A stretch of 64,000 nt of DNA from Neoarius graeffei (GCF_027579695.1 NC_083571.1:51496797-51560796), one strand, 5' to 3'. Numbered from the stretch's first letter, positions 11,501 to 21,708 are shown. The notes: generated by a model not told the origin, from the letters alone. Made by a program: numbers and translations.

Positions 11501-12022
11501 AGGATTAACCGCTGCCTTTACTCAAGTTTTCCCCTCGAAAAATAATGTGGACCGACACCAAGTCAAGTCAACTTTATTGTCAAATATGCTATACATGCTC
11601 GACATACAGCACACATGAAATTTCAGTCCTCTCTGACCCACGGTTCAAACAGGCAATGCAATAAATAAAAATAGAATAATTGAAAAAAACAAACAAAATA
11701 AACAGTGTAAACACTCTAGATAGGAACAGGTAAGTGTAGCTGTGAACATCCCCGTGCACACACAACACCTTCACCCCCTGTGCTCCCCCCAATGCCTCGT
11801 CTTGCACCAGGCTTTGGTGAATTGAGGTCTGATTACAGCCAGAGTCCATCAAAGCCTGATACATATCCCCTTGGATGCTCACCAGTATGTGATACGCTCC
11901 AGCCCGATTGAGGGCGGCTCCTGGCGCGTCGGGGAGCCGAACCACCATGCCCACTTCCATCACCGAGCACTGCTGTTGGAGGTGGCCCGGCAACCCTGCA
12001 GCGCCAGCAAACCGGCCTGGGC
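11501..12022 (-). pseudogene. gypsy A zinc knuckle and protease
   Basis: Minus-strand sequence shows a CCHC-like knuckle (CWRC...GHLQQQC, split by a frame change near 12000) and an aspartic protease start, YQALMDSGCNQTSIHQSLV, with the DSG catalytic motif. The protease is interrupted by a short inserted repeat at about 11556-11713 and ends in the block ILGTDWPGFGELM on the far side. The gag half upstream is separated by the sushi-like element. Confidence 0.65.
11556..11713. repeat. Short dispersed repeat inside gypsy A protease
   Basis: Starts aagtcaagtcaactttattg and runs through an A-rich stretch to about 11713. Protease sequence resumes on both sides. The sequence resembles a common fish dispersed repeat (probably a LINE or SINE tail), recognised from memory only. 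Clear target duplications were not resolved. Confidence 0.4.
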
Positions 12023-12030
12023 TTCCTCTC

Positions 12031-12610
12031 TGTTAGGGTTTTGCTGGGATTCGAACCTGGTTCGTTGGTGTGATAATCCAGCAAACCCCCACTAGGCCAC
12101 CAGGGGGATGACTCAAATGCAGAGGCGTGAGGCAGAAGTAGAAAAAGAATCAAAAGTTTTATTTATACTATATACACTATATACAGGGCAAAACAAACAA
12201 ACAAAAAAAACAAAGAGTATAATCCAACACTGGGAAGACAAAGGGAAAAATAAAATATCAAAAGTTCTAAGTCCAAAAAGGAAAAGGCAAAAATGCAAAA
12301 GCTCAGAAGATCAAAAACACAGTCACTACTAAATCCAAAAGAAAAGCAAAGTGCAAAAACAAAGAACACAGTACAGAGGAAACTGGAGATAAACATAACA
12401 GCACAAAGACTCCGTGACAAGAGGACTGATCTCAGGGGTATAAATACACAAATTAATTAAGGACACAGGTGAAGATAATTAGGACTAAACAGGCAATTAA
12501 CAAAAACACAAAACACAGGAACAGTGGCGGCCTCTAGAGGCCAAAATAAACATGACACGAAAAGGAAATAACAGCGGCCTCTAGAGGCCAAAACAGTCCC
12601 AGTCCTAACA
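12031..12610 (-). repeat. 3' LTR of gypsy B
   Basis: Nearly identical to 16924-17508. Contains the start-site sequence at 12405-12415, an AATAAA polyadenylation motif on the minus strand near 12162, and two copies of the 14-bp palindrome ggcctctagaggcc (12529-12542, 12576-12589). Confidence 0.9.
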
Positions 12611-12624
12611 GGACCCCCCCCTTC
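12611..12624 (-). other. Polypurine tract of gypsy B
   Basis: Minus-strand AGAAGGGGGGGGTCC-type run immediately before the 3' LTR, the expected plus-strand primer. Confidence 0.7.
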
Positions 12625-13985
12625 TAGGAGCGTCTCCTGACGTTCCCAGGATGATCCGGATGGGCCGAATGGAAGTCCCGACACAGTTCTTTATCTAGGA
12701 CATCCCGAGCAGGAACCCAGCAGTGCTCCTCAGGACCATAGCCCTCCCAGTCCACCAGGTATTGCAACCCGCCGCGGACCCGGCGGGAGTCAAGCAGGCG
12801 ATGCACAGTGAACACAGTCTGCCCCTGGAAGATGCGGGGGGGTGGGGGGTTCCTAGGGGCAGGGGCATACGTAGACGTCAGTACGGGCCGCAACAGGGAA
12901 ACATGGAAAGTGGGGTTGATCCTCAGAGTCCGGGGCAACTGGAGCCGGTAGGAGACAGGGTTCACCCTGCGCACCACCTTGAAGGGGCCAATGTAGCGAG
13001 GAGCAAGCTTGCGGTTCTCCACCCGCAGCGGAAGGTCCTTAGTGGACAGCCAAACCCGCTGCCCAGGGCGGAAAGCGTGTGCAGGTCTTCTATGGCGGTT
13101 GGCCTGAGTCTGGTTGGTTCTGGAGGTCTGTATGAGGGTCTTCCTGACCTTGCTCCAGGTCTTGCGACACCGTCTCACATATTGGTTGACCGAGGGCACC
13201 CCCGCGTCCTCCTCCTGGTCCGGGAACAGAGGTGGCTGGAACCCGAATTGGCACTGGAATGGCAACAGCTTGGTGGCCGATGACTGCAGGGTGTTGTGGG
13301 CGTACTCTGCCCATGGCAGCCAGGTGCTCCACGATGTCGGGTTATCCATAGCCAGGCCTCGCAGGGTGGTTTCCAGGTCCTGGTTGAGCCTCTCCGTCTG
13401 ACCATTGGACTGTGGGTGAAACCCAGAGGAGAGGCTGGCAGTGGCTCCGATGACCTTGCAGAACCCGTGCCACACTCGGGAGGAGAACTGGGGCCCTCGG
13501 TCTGAGACGATGTCCTGTGGAAGACCAAAGACTCGGAAGACATGATTGAACATAAGTTTAGCTGTTTCAAGGGCAGAGGGGAGTTTGCACAGTGGTATGA
13601 AGCGGCAGGCCTTGGAGAATCTGTCAACTATGACCAAAATGACCGTGTTACCTTGTGACTCGGGGAGACCTGTGATGAAGTCGACTGCCACGTGGGACCA
13701 GGGACGCCGGGGAATGGTCAGAGGATGCAGGAGACCCTGGGGACGCTGTCGTGGGTTCTTGGTTCTGGTGCAAACCTCACAGGACAGGACAAATGACCTT
13801 ACTTCCTTCTCCATGTTAGGCCACCAGAAGCGTCTTTTCAGGAAGTCCAGGGTCCTCCGAGCTCCCGGGTGGGCGGTGAGAGGGGAAGAATGACCCCACT
13901 GGAGAACCTTGGCCCGGGCTTGATGTGGGACGTACAAGAGGCCCGGTGGCCCCGTCCCAGGACCGGGGTCCTGGCGTTGGGCTCG
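12624..13985 (-). pseudogene. gypsy B integrase with chromodomain (pol 3' part)
   Basis: In the same frame as the upstream pol ORF but separated from it by one TGA at 13986-13988. Motifs in order: HHCC zinc region (CEVCTRTKNP), VAVDFITGLPES (first Asp), SDRGPQFSSRVW (second Asp), HPQSNGQTERLNQ (Glu), a GPF/Y-type module (LAPRYIGPFKVVRRVNP) and a C-terminal chromodomain (YLVDWEGYGPEEHCWVP). The chromodomain marks it as a chromovirus and probably guides insertion into modified chromatin. About 437 codons are open from the first Met at 13937, ending at 12624. Apart from the single upstream stop the domain looks intact. Confidence 0.9.
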
Positions 13986-16019
13986 TCAAACAGCCTCCTC
14001 AATACCCCAGTGGACAGGGGCCACAATCCGGGACACCGGGATAATAGGCCCAACTTCATTCTCCCTGTTAGTGGCAGAGAACAGCCTGGACAGTGCGTCA
14101 GGTTTGGTGTTCTTGGAGCCGGGGCGGTACGAGAGGGTGAAGTCAAACCGACTGAAAAACAGGGCCCACCTAGCCTGTCGAGGGTTCAGTCTCTTGGCTT
14201 GCTGGAGGTACTCCAGGTTCTTGTGGTCAGTCCAAACCAGGAATGGATGTTGCGCTCCCTCCAGCCAGTGCCTCCACTCCTCAAGGGCCAGTTTGACCGC
14301 TAGCAGTTCTCGATCCCCCACATCGTACCGGGACTCCGCAGGACTCAGGCGGTGGGAGAAGTAAGCGCAGGGGTGCAGCTTTCCTTCTGAACATTGAGAG
14401 AGCACAGCGCCGACACCACTGTCCGAGGCGTCCACCTCCACGATGAATGGTTGGGAGGTGTCCAGGAGGACCAGAATGGGTGCCATGCAGAAGCGGTCCT
14501 TGAGGTCTTTGAACGCCTTTTCCGCCTGAGGAGACCAGACATAAGATCCACCTGTCCTTTTGGTGAGGTCTGACATGGGTGCTGCCACAGAACTGAAGTT
14601 CCTGATGAACTTGCGGTAGAAGTTAGCGAATCCTAAGAACCGCTGAACCTCCTTAACGGACTTGGGAGTAGGCCAATCCCGGACGGCCAGGGTCTTGGCA
14701 GGGTCCATTTGGAGTTGGCCTGTCCGTACAATAAATCCCAGAAAGGAGACCTCAGGAACATGAAATTCGCATTTCTGGGCCTTGGCGAACAGATTGTTCT
14801 GTAGCAGCCTCTGGAGAACCTGGCGGACATGGTGGCGGTGCTCCTGCACGGTCTTGGAGAAGATAAGGATGTCGTCGAGGTAGACAAAAACGTACAGGTT
14901 AATCATGTCCCTTAAGACGTCGTTGATTAGGGCCTGAAAAACAGCTGGTGCGTTGGTGAGTCCGAAGGGCATCACCTGGTATTCGTAGTGCCCAGACGGG
15001 GTGTTAAAGGCAGTCTTCCACTCGTCTCCCTGTCGGATACGGATGAGGTGGTATGCGTTCCATAGGTCCAACTTGGTGAAGACGGTGGCGCCTTGGAGCA
15101 GGTCGAAAGCAGTGGACATCAGCGGAAGGGGATATCGGTTGCGCACAGTGATCTTGTTCAGGCCCCTGTAGTCAATACATGGTCGGAGCCCCCCATCCTT
15201 CTTGCCGACAAAGAAGAAGCCGGCTCCAGCAGGTGAGGTGGAGGGTCGAATGAACCCAGAGACCAGGGCGTCTTTGAGGTATTCCTCCATGGCCTTGCGT
15301 TCTGGCTGAGAGAGGGAAAACAGTCTGCCACGAGGAGGGGTAGTCCCAGGGAGCAAGTCGATGGCACAGTCGTAGGCCCGGTGCGGAGGAAGAATGGCGG
15401 CCCTGCTCTTGCTGAAGACCTCCTTGAGATCCCAGTACTCTGTGGGAACTTGAGATAACTCGGTGAGATCAGGGGGCTCGGCAGGAGACACAGGAGAGCT
15501 AGAGAGCAGACAAGAGGCATGGCATGCAGGGCCCCATTCCACAACCTGGCTTGTTACCCAGTCTATGCGAGGGTTGTGGCGGGTAAGCCACGGAAGGCCT
15601 AGAATAACTGGGAACTCAGGTGAAGGAATCAGGTGCAGGGATATTTCTTCCTTGTGACCTTGAGACTGGAGGAAGACTGGAGAAGTAACTTGGGTGACTC
15701 TTCCATCACCTAACGCTTGGCCATCGAGGGCAGACACAGACAATGGGACTTCAAGAGGTGCAGTAGGAATATTGATGCTTTGGGCGAAGTGAATATCCAT
15801 AAAGTTCCCAGCCGCCCCTGAGTCTAACAAAGCTTGACAAGAGTGGACAGACTCACCCCAGGAGATGGAGACCGGGATGTAGATTCCTTGGCCAGGGAGT
15901 CCGGGAGAGAGGGTAGGCCCCGTCACAACCCTCCCTCGGCTGGACGGGGCGGTCCTTTTCCCAAGAGTTTGGGACATGATGCTCGGAAGTGACCCGGCTT
16001 GCCACAGTAGATGCAGCAC
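13986..16019 (-). pseudogene. gypsy B protease, reverse transcriptase, RNase H (pol 5' part)
   Basis: A 677-codon open frame, entered from gag by -1 frameshifting, so the Met at 16019 is probably not used. Protease: [15 protein letters not shown] (about residues 65-80). Reverse transcriptase: [48 protein letters not shown] and catalytic [11 protein letters not shown]. RNase [48 protein letters not shown]. It ends at TGA 13986-13988; integrase follows in the same frame, so this stop truncates pol in this copy. All catalytic Asp residues I can locate are present. Confidence 0.92.
15917..15962 (-). promoter_or_regulatory. Programmed -1 frameshift signal, gag to pol
   Basis: Minus-strand heptamer GGGAAAA (15962 to 15956) lies in the gag frame as G GGA AAA, the X XXY YYZ form. 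Five nt downstream GCCCCGTC (15950-15943) pairs perfectly with GACGGGGC (15924-15917) across an 18-nt loop. The gag stop TGA (15925-15923) overlaps the stem. The pol frame is -1 relative to gag. The related sushi-derived mammalian gene PEG10 uses GGGAAAC at the same junction (known); efficiency here is inferred. Confidence 0.8.
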
Positions 16020-16910
16020 TTGTCCCTCCTTCTGCGCTCCCTCTCAGATGCGGAGAGGCGAGTACGACCCACTTGCATGGGTTCTGGACAGTCACTGAAG
16101 GAGGTAGACGGGCTCCAGGTAGAGGCAGGGAGGCTGGGGGGGGCTCAAGACTTGGCGGCGTTCTCTAATTCTGTTGTCCAGACGAATAGCATGTGAGATG
16201 AGAGTTTCGAGGTCACTTGGGCATCCAATAGAGGCCAGACCGTCCTTGATGGGGTCAGACAGACCATGGTGGAAGGCTGACACCAGGGCAGTCTCATTCC
16301 ATCCACTTACTGCTGCGAGCGTTCGGAACGAGATGGCGTAATCTGCGACGCTTCCTCCTTGCCGGATGGACATGAGCTTTCGGGCTGCGTCGGTACTGAT
16401 GTCCGCCTGATCGAAGACCCGAAGCATCTCTTCAGAAAACAGCTGGAAATCAAGGCACTCAGGTCCCTGTCTTTGCCAGATAGCAGTAGCCCAGGCTCGC
16501 GCCTTACCAGCTAATAAGGTTATCACAAAGGCAATCTTGCGGCGATCCGTAGTGTAGGTGGTAGGCTGAAGCTCAAAGGTGAGTTGACACTGGGTAAGGA
16601 ACTCTCGGCACTCACCGTGCTTGTCGTCGTACCTCTGTGGTGCAGGAAGGCTGGGTTCGCGAGGTGAAGGCAGCATGGCAGGAGGCACAGGAGCGGGAGC
16701 TGGATCAGGAGATGCAGGCAGAGATGTCAGCTGTGCCAGGGTTTTCCCGATTTGCTGAAGCAGTTCCTCGTGGCGAGCAAGGGCCTCACGTTGGCTGGTG
16801 AGCGTACGTCCATGAGCGTCCATGGTCGCTCCGAAGTGTGTCAAAGCTGTCGTAATTCCCTGAAGGTTGGCCGGGTAGACAGTTGAAGCAGCCTCTGCTG
16901 AGTCGGTCAT
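15923..16910 (-). pseudogene. gypsy B gag with zinc knuckle, one frameshift
   Basis: Starts at ATG 16910, 14 nt after the LTR and directly after the self-priming site. An N-terminal coiled-coil-like and Pro-rich part is followed by a Retrotrans_gag-type capsid block (FLTQCQLTFELQPTTYTTDR, IAFVITLLAGKARAWA, FSEEMLRVFDQ, SVADYAISFRTLAAVSGW). The frame breaks in a C8 run (G8 on the plus strand, about 16137-16144). In the next frame it continues through [15 protein letters not shown] to the CCHC knuckle [14 protein letters not shown] (about 16015-15974) and ends at TGA 15923-15925. A homopolymer slip could be real or a sequencing error; if an error, gag is intact. Confidence 0.85.
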
Positions 16911-16911
16911 G

Positions 16912-16922
16912 ACGGAGTCTTT
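16912..16922 (-). promoter_or_regulatory. Self-priming primer-binding site of gypsy B
   Basis: On the minus strand, one G after the 5' LTR, AAAGACTCCGT is the exact complement of ACGGAGTCTTT at 17313-17303, the predicted first 11 nt of the transcript. No TGG-type tRNA primer site is present. Tf1 and sushi-group elements are known to prime with the 5' end of their own RNA. Confidence 0.8.
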
Positions 16923-16923
16923 C

Positions 16924-17508
16924 TGTTAGGGTTTTGCTGGGATTCGAACCTGGTTCGTTGGTGTGATAATCCAGCAAACCCCCACTAGGCCACCAGGGGG
17001 ATGACTCAAATGCAGAGGCGTGAGGCAGAAGTAGAAAAAGAATCAAAAGGTTTATTTATACTATATACACTATATACAGGGCAAAAAAAAAAACAAACAA
17101 AAAAAAAACAAAGAGTATAATCCAACACTGGGAAGACAAAGGGAAAAATAAAATATCAAAAGTTCAAAGTCCAAAAAGGAAAAGGCAAAAATGCAAAAGC
17201 TCAGAAGATCAAAAACACAGTCACTACTAAATCCAAAAGAAAAGCAAAGTGCAAAAACAAAGAACACAGTACAGAGGAAACTGGAGATAAACATAACAGC
17301 ACAAAGACTCCGTGACAAGAGGACTGAACTCAGGGGTATAAATACACAAACTAATTAAGGACACAGGTGAAGATAATTAGGACTAAACAGGCAATTAACA
17401 AAAACACAAAACACAGGAACAGTGGCGGCCTCTAGAGGCCAAAATAAACATGACATGAAAAGGAAATAACAGCGGCCTCTAGAGGCCAAAACAGTCCCAG
17501 TCCTAACA
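16924..17508 (-). repeat. 5' LTR of gypsy B
   Basis: Begins tgttag and ends ctaaca. Contains the promoter, the start-site sequence, two ggcctctagaggcc palindromes (17427-17440, 17474-17487) in U3, and a tRNA-like A-box/B-box arrangement at the U5 end (about 16940-17002). Confidence 0.9.
17303..17344 (-). promoter_or_regulatory. gypsy B core promoter and predicted start site
   Basis: Minus-strand TATTTATA (17344-17337) lies 31 nt upstream of ACGGAGTC (starting 17313). The start site is inferred from both the TATA spacing and the 11-nt complement at the primer-binding site, two independent lines that agree. Confidence 0.7.
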
Positions 17509-17513
17509 CTCTC

Positions 17514-18362
17514 TGCACCGGCGCTCTGGGGCTCACTCACCTGGGAGGGGAGACAGACACAGAAGGGAAAAACGGGCTGGCACCGAGGGTGCGACGGGCC
17601 GGCACCGCGGGTGGGGCCGGCCCCCGCCTCCGCGGTGGGGGAATGGGGCGAGGACGGAGGGGGAGAGAGAGAGAGAAGAGGGAAGAAGAGGATGTCCGCT
17701 GTCCTGCCGTCGGAACAGCCGCCAAATGGTCCTCCGCCAACTCAACGGCCTGATCCAGCGACGCCGGGCGGTGGCACTGGACCCACTCCGCGGTTCCCTC
17801 TGGTTAGTGAGCAATGAACTGCTTCAGTACCCCCTGATCAATGATCCCCTTGGCATCGCGGTTGTCAGCCCTCAACCACCGTCAGCAGGCGTCCCGGAGC
17901 TGCTGGCCAAATGCGAACAGCCAGCTGACTTCCTCCAGACACAGAGCGCGGAAGCACTGTTGCTGTTGTTCATGGGTGCGCCCCACCTGCTGGAGGACGG
18001 CCCGGCAAAGGTCCGCGTAGACCAGTCGGCGGGGAGCTGTAGCACGGCCAGCTGTGCCTCGCCGCGCACTGTTCCACCGGCCAGTCCGAGGCCTCTGCTG
18101 CCTGCTCGAAGAGCGTGAGGAAGGCCTCAGGGATGTCATGCGGGCCCATCTTAGTGAGGGTGAGGGGAGAAGGGCCCGTGGAGGTGGTGGACCCCGCCGA
18201 CGCGAGGAGGTGCTGGAATGCCTGTCAGTCTTCCTGCTGCACCAGCACCAGGGCCTCAAACTGGTGCTCCTGCTCCTTTCGGAGGGTGACTAGCACCGGG
18301 TGCTGGCTCTGCTGGGCTGTGGCGAGGGCGTGGACCAGGTCCGCGAAGGGGGATGACTCCAT
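17514..18362 (-). pseudogene. gypsy A gag, degraded
   Basis: Starts at Met 18362 (MESSPFADLVHALATAQQS). A TGA follows at 18225-18227; then in frame come DIPEAFLTLFEQAAEASDW and PVEQCA, and after a shift ALCLEEVSWLFAFGQQLRDAC, KGIIDQGVLKQFI and EWVQCHRPASLDQAVELAED, which are typical capsid-region blocks of fish gypsy gag. The 3' end is cut off by gypsy B at 17513; the zinc knuckle lies on the other side near 12000. Confidence 0.7.
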
Positions 18363-18387
18363 GGGGCTGTTCTTTTTCCTGTGCTCG

Positions 18388-18407
18388 AATCCCGGTTTTC
18401 GGCACCA
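18388..18407 (-). promoter_or_regulatory. tRNA-Phe-type primer-binding site of gypsy A
   Basis: Minus-strand tggtgccgaaaaccgggatt begins one nt after the 5' LTR. It matches the complement of a vertebrate tRNA-Phe 3' end (known sequence, from memory) with one mismatch. Confidence 0.65.
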
Positions 18408-18408
18408 C

Positions 18409-18713
18409 TGTAGCAGTTCGTAGGGGGGGAGCACAGAAAAGACGGCAGGCCAGAATCAAGTTCCACAAGAAAACTCTCTTTATTTAGTACTTTTCAGTAA
18501 CTATATTCACTCTCTCAGCCGCACACACGAGTCGTCAGGTCAGGGAGAGAGCTTCCTTCCTCTGCTCTCTCTCTCCTTATATAGGGCGCGGTCACTGGGG
18601 AAGAGACACAAACATAGATTAACCAACATCAGGTGCAGTGATTCTGCCACTTACCTTCCCTGCCTCCGCCCTCTGGTCACAGACCGACGCTTGACCACGC
18701 CCCCGCTGTCACA
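18409..18713 (-). repeat. 5' LTR of gypsy A
   Basis: Pairs with 6764-7096. Minus-strand TATA-like CTATATAAGG at about 18575-18584 and an AATAAA motif near 18480. It lacks the CA expansion seen in the other LTR. Confidence 0.85.
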
Positions 18714-19830
18714 TGGGTATTATGAGAAGAGTATGTGAAAGATCATCAGAACATGACAATGACATCTATGCTTTGTTGATTTTGTAAAAGCTTTCGACAG
18801 AGTGAACTGGGTCCAAATGATGGAAGTATTAAAAAGAAATTGGGATTGACTGGAAGGATAGACAGATGATCATGAAACTATCCCTTGACCAGAGTGCAAG
18901 AGTAAAAGTGGGAGGAGAAGTATCACAACCACGCAGTGTAAGCTGAGGAGTGAGACAGGGCTGCTTGTTGTGACCATTGTTATTTTCAATTGATGCTTAA
19001 ACAAAAAGATGAACGAGTTACTTGAAAAGTTGAAAATGAGTTTAATGGAATTGAGGTAGGTGGCAGAGTACTAACAGATGTGAGATTTCCTGATGAGCAG
19101 GCAATATTAGCAACATCAGAAGAGGGGTTACAAAGAATCATGAATGCATTAATGATGTGGCCAACAGATTGGGCATGAAGATTAACATCAAGAAAACAAA
19201 CGGAATGAATGTGTCAAGACAGTGGTGGCACACTGAACATCTACATAGAGAGAGAGAGAAAGTGGAACAAGCAAGTTCAAATACATAGGAGCACTAATGA
19301 CAGATGATGGAAAATATGAAGAAGAAATCAGCAAGAATTGCCATGGCAAATAATGCATTTACAAAGAGAAAGGAACAACTAACTAAAGGTCTGAGTATGA
19401 AGTTAAAGAAAAGAATGGTAAAAACACTAGTGTGGAGTGTATTACTGTATGGTGCAGAGACTTGGCCCTTGAGGAAAGCAGATATCAAACAGCTGAAGGC
19501 TTTTGAAATGTGGGTTTGGAGATGAATGAGGAAATCAGCTAGAAGACCAATGAGGAGGTGCTACATATGGTAGATGAAAAGAGAACTATGTGAGAATAAG
19601 TAGAAAGAAAAACTGGGTGGGACATATCCTAAGAGGAAACGGACTATTAAAAAAAAAGTGATTGAAGGTAGAACGACAGGCAAAAATCCCAGAGGAGAGA
19701 AAAGACTTAGAATGCTGGATGTGATAAAGGAAAACATCTACAGTGAAATGAAAAGGAAGGCAGAAGATAGAAAAGGATGGAGAGAATGGATGCCATGGAC
19801 CTGCCATCAGGCATAACACTAAAGAAGAAG
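18714..19830 (+). pseudogene. LINE C reverse transcriptase, 3' part
   Basis: Continues the RT interrupted at 6763. FVDFVKAFDRVNWVQMMEVL holds a catalytic-region motif, followed by LDQSARVKVGGEVSQPRS, GVRQGCLL, a thumb-like region, then KTLVWSVLLYGAETWPLRKADIKQLKAFEMWVWR and a C-terminal region ending near 19800 (REWMPWTC). Many stops and frame changes. The C-terminal motif is common to a family of animal endonuclease-RT LINEs, but the clade is not assigned. Confidence 0.75.
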
Positions 19831-20699
19831 ACATGCATGGCCAGTGTATTAGAATAGTCATGTGAAATGCGTTTTCAGGTATGTTATTATGGATGAAGAT
19901 TATTTCTAGTACAAAGCTAAAATATTCATCTGGACAGAGATCCTTTTCATTTTAAAATGCCATTTTAATTAAAGCATATGGACATAACCTATGTGTTTTC
20001 CTCCTAACCTTACTTGTCAGAATCACAAACATGGTCATTTGTAGCTTTGAGATCTAAGATCTTGTTTAAAATAAAGGGGGGGGGGGTGTCATAAAGATAT
20101 AACTATAACTGGTTATGGGATTATGGGACTACTTCAGAACAAGTGTAACAGTTCTGGACAAAAGCATATGTGATTCAAAAGCATTGCTTCAGACCTGAAC
20201 TGTTGCCGTTTTTGTTTGTTTGTTTGTTTGTTTGTTTGTTTTTTGTTTTGCTTTTTTACCAAAGATACAATTTTTTAATGTTGCTCACATACCTCAGTGG
20301 AAATCATTATATGGTGTGGAATATGTCATAGGATAATCCACTACTTTCTTCTTGAACATGTTTAACTGCCTCTGGGTGATCTGTACTGTAAAAAAGCAAT
20401 ACAGCTTCCATCTTCTATCATTGTGGGTGCAAAACCAGCAATGTAACTGAGAAATCATTAAATAGCTGTACTTATTCTTGTGAACAAGAAATGAATCACT
20501 GTTATAACTCAGTCTTACAAGATGATTTATCATCAGGCTGTGACATTAAAAGGAAATGAGAACACAATTAAATGGACAGGATAAATAACCAGAACATGAG
20601 TGTCTCATCAGCCTGTGATATCACACCTTCTAGTCAGCAGAGGTCACTCTCACCTTAGTATGAAGTGAGATTAGTATGAATGATGGCCTGCACTCATCC
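19831..20699. other. No supported gene
   Basis: Non-coding sequence with a G-run at 20078-20087 and a (GTTT)n tract at about 20212-20240. Confidence 0.5.
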
Positions 20700-21120
20700 C
20701 TCCACCTGTCCTGCAGCTGCAGGGTTCTTCTTTGTGGGAAAAAAGGACAGAGACTGCAGTAACAGTGAAGTACAGGTATCGATGGCCAGTGGTTCCATCA
20801 GCTCTCGAACAGATAAGAAGTGCTATCTTTGTAAAGTTACACATAGGAGGTTCATATAAAACATCACAGAGAGGAATGAGTGAGAGCCTTCATTCCTACT
20901 TTCAGGCACTATGAATGTCGAGCAATGTCTCATGTTCTGACCAATGTCCCTTCCATCATCCAGGCTTTTGTGAATTCCTGAATGACCTTGGCATGACATA
21001 TGATTTTATGGTCATCTTATCCATTGAGCAAGAATACACAAATCATGTATCAGAGAGGAGAAATGTGAATTTTCCACGCTTCAGTGAGTGGAGCTCAACC
21101 AAACAAAGGAAGAAGCAGTA
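20700..21120 (+). pseudogene. Old gypsy reverse-transcriptase relic
   Basis: [12 protein letters not shown] (20716-20750) is followed, in shifting frames, by TVKYRYRWPVVPSALEQI, HYECRAMSHVLTNVPSIIQ (about 20905-20963) and a region aligning with the YIDD segment and its following helix. These match blocks of Ty3/gypsy RT in the right order, but with many stops and shifts and loss of the catalytic motif. No LTRs are seen around it. Confidence 0.5.
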
Positions 21121-21487
21121 ATTGCATGGCCACAACCTGAAAAATGTTTTTGTTTTGATCATCACTGATAACAGAAACCTTGAATGCATTAAATTATTAA
21201 AGACACTAAATCCAAGAATCATGAATCTGAATGTCTTCATTAACTCAAGCTGGGGTCCAAGAACACCAAAACTGATGCCTTGTTGAGACTCCATAATGGC
21301 CCCAAAGGACACCGAGCTGAACAAACAAATAGGCTGTGCCCGAATAAGCATACCTACATACTATTAGCACGTAAAAAGCAGAATGAAGGGTGTCTTAATA
21401 TCCAGTAGGCATTTAATAGTAGCTGAATGGTACCTGGATGATCCATGACATCCACAGTATGCAAATGTACCACACTATGCTATAGCA

Positions 21488-21630
21488 TCCATCTATTCAT
21501 CCATTAGCCATAACTGCTTATTCTGTGCAGGGTCACAGGCAAGCTGGAGCCTATCCCAAGTGACTATGGGTGAGAGGCGGGGTACACCCTGGACAAATCA
21601 CCAGCTCATCACAGATATCCTATAGCATGC
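21488..21630 (-). repeat. SINE fragment (3' part)
   Basis: Matches the tail region (aagctggagcctatccca, ggggtacaccctggac) of the full SINEs at 30045 and 45845, in reverse orientation, with divergence. Confidence 0.7.
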
Positions 21631-21708
21631 TATCCCATCTTCCAGCTGGAGCCTCTGAATAATGAAAGAAAAATTCCACTCATAAAAATAATGCATCAGG
21701 AATTGTTT

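Larger units (their letters stand above)
12031..17508 (-). mobile_element. Tf1/sushi-like chromovirus (gypsy B), young insertion
   Basis: A complete LTR retrotransposon nested in gypsy A. The LTRs (12031-12610, 16924-17508) begin TGTTAG and end CTAACA, and the flanks are a perfect 5-bp duplication ctctc (12026-12030, 17509-17513). The LTRs differ by only a handful of substitutions and A-tract length changes, so insertion is recent relative to gypsy A. Sense is minus: self-priming PBS, gag with zinc knuckle, -1 shifted pol (protease, RT, RNase H, integrase, chromodomain), purine tract, 3' LTR. Only one frameshift in gag and one in-frame stop in pol were found. Order and priming match the Tf1/sushi group. 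Confidence 0.92.
6764..18713 (-). mobile_element. gmr1-like Ty3/gypsy LTR retrotransposon (gypsy A), carrying nested insertions
   Basis: The element is bounded by two related LTRs (6764-7096 and 18409-18713) that start TGTAGCAG and end in CACA. Flanks taggt and tgggt look like a 5-bp target duplication with one mismatch. Sense is the minus strand: PBS at 18388-18407, gag 17514-18362, then zinc knuckle and protease, integrase, reverse transcriptase and RNase H, with a purine tract beside the 3' LTR. Integrase lies upstream of reverse transcriptase, the unusual order known for gmr1-like fish elements, rather than the usual RT-IN order of Ty3/gypsy. All ORFs carry frameshifts or stops, and the element is interrupted by a hAT-like element, a sushi-like element and a short repeat. 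It is therefore older than those insertions and defective. Confidence 0.85.

Noticed and set aside
12723-13893. Plus-strand ORFs opposite the integrase, up to 186 codons
   Set aside because: Shadows of the minus-strand pol frame in GC-rich sequence; no motifs.
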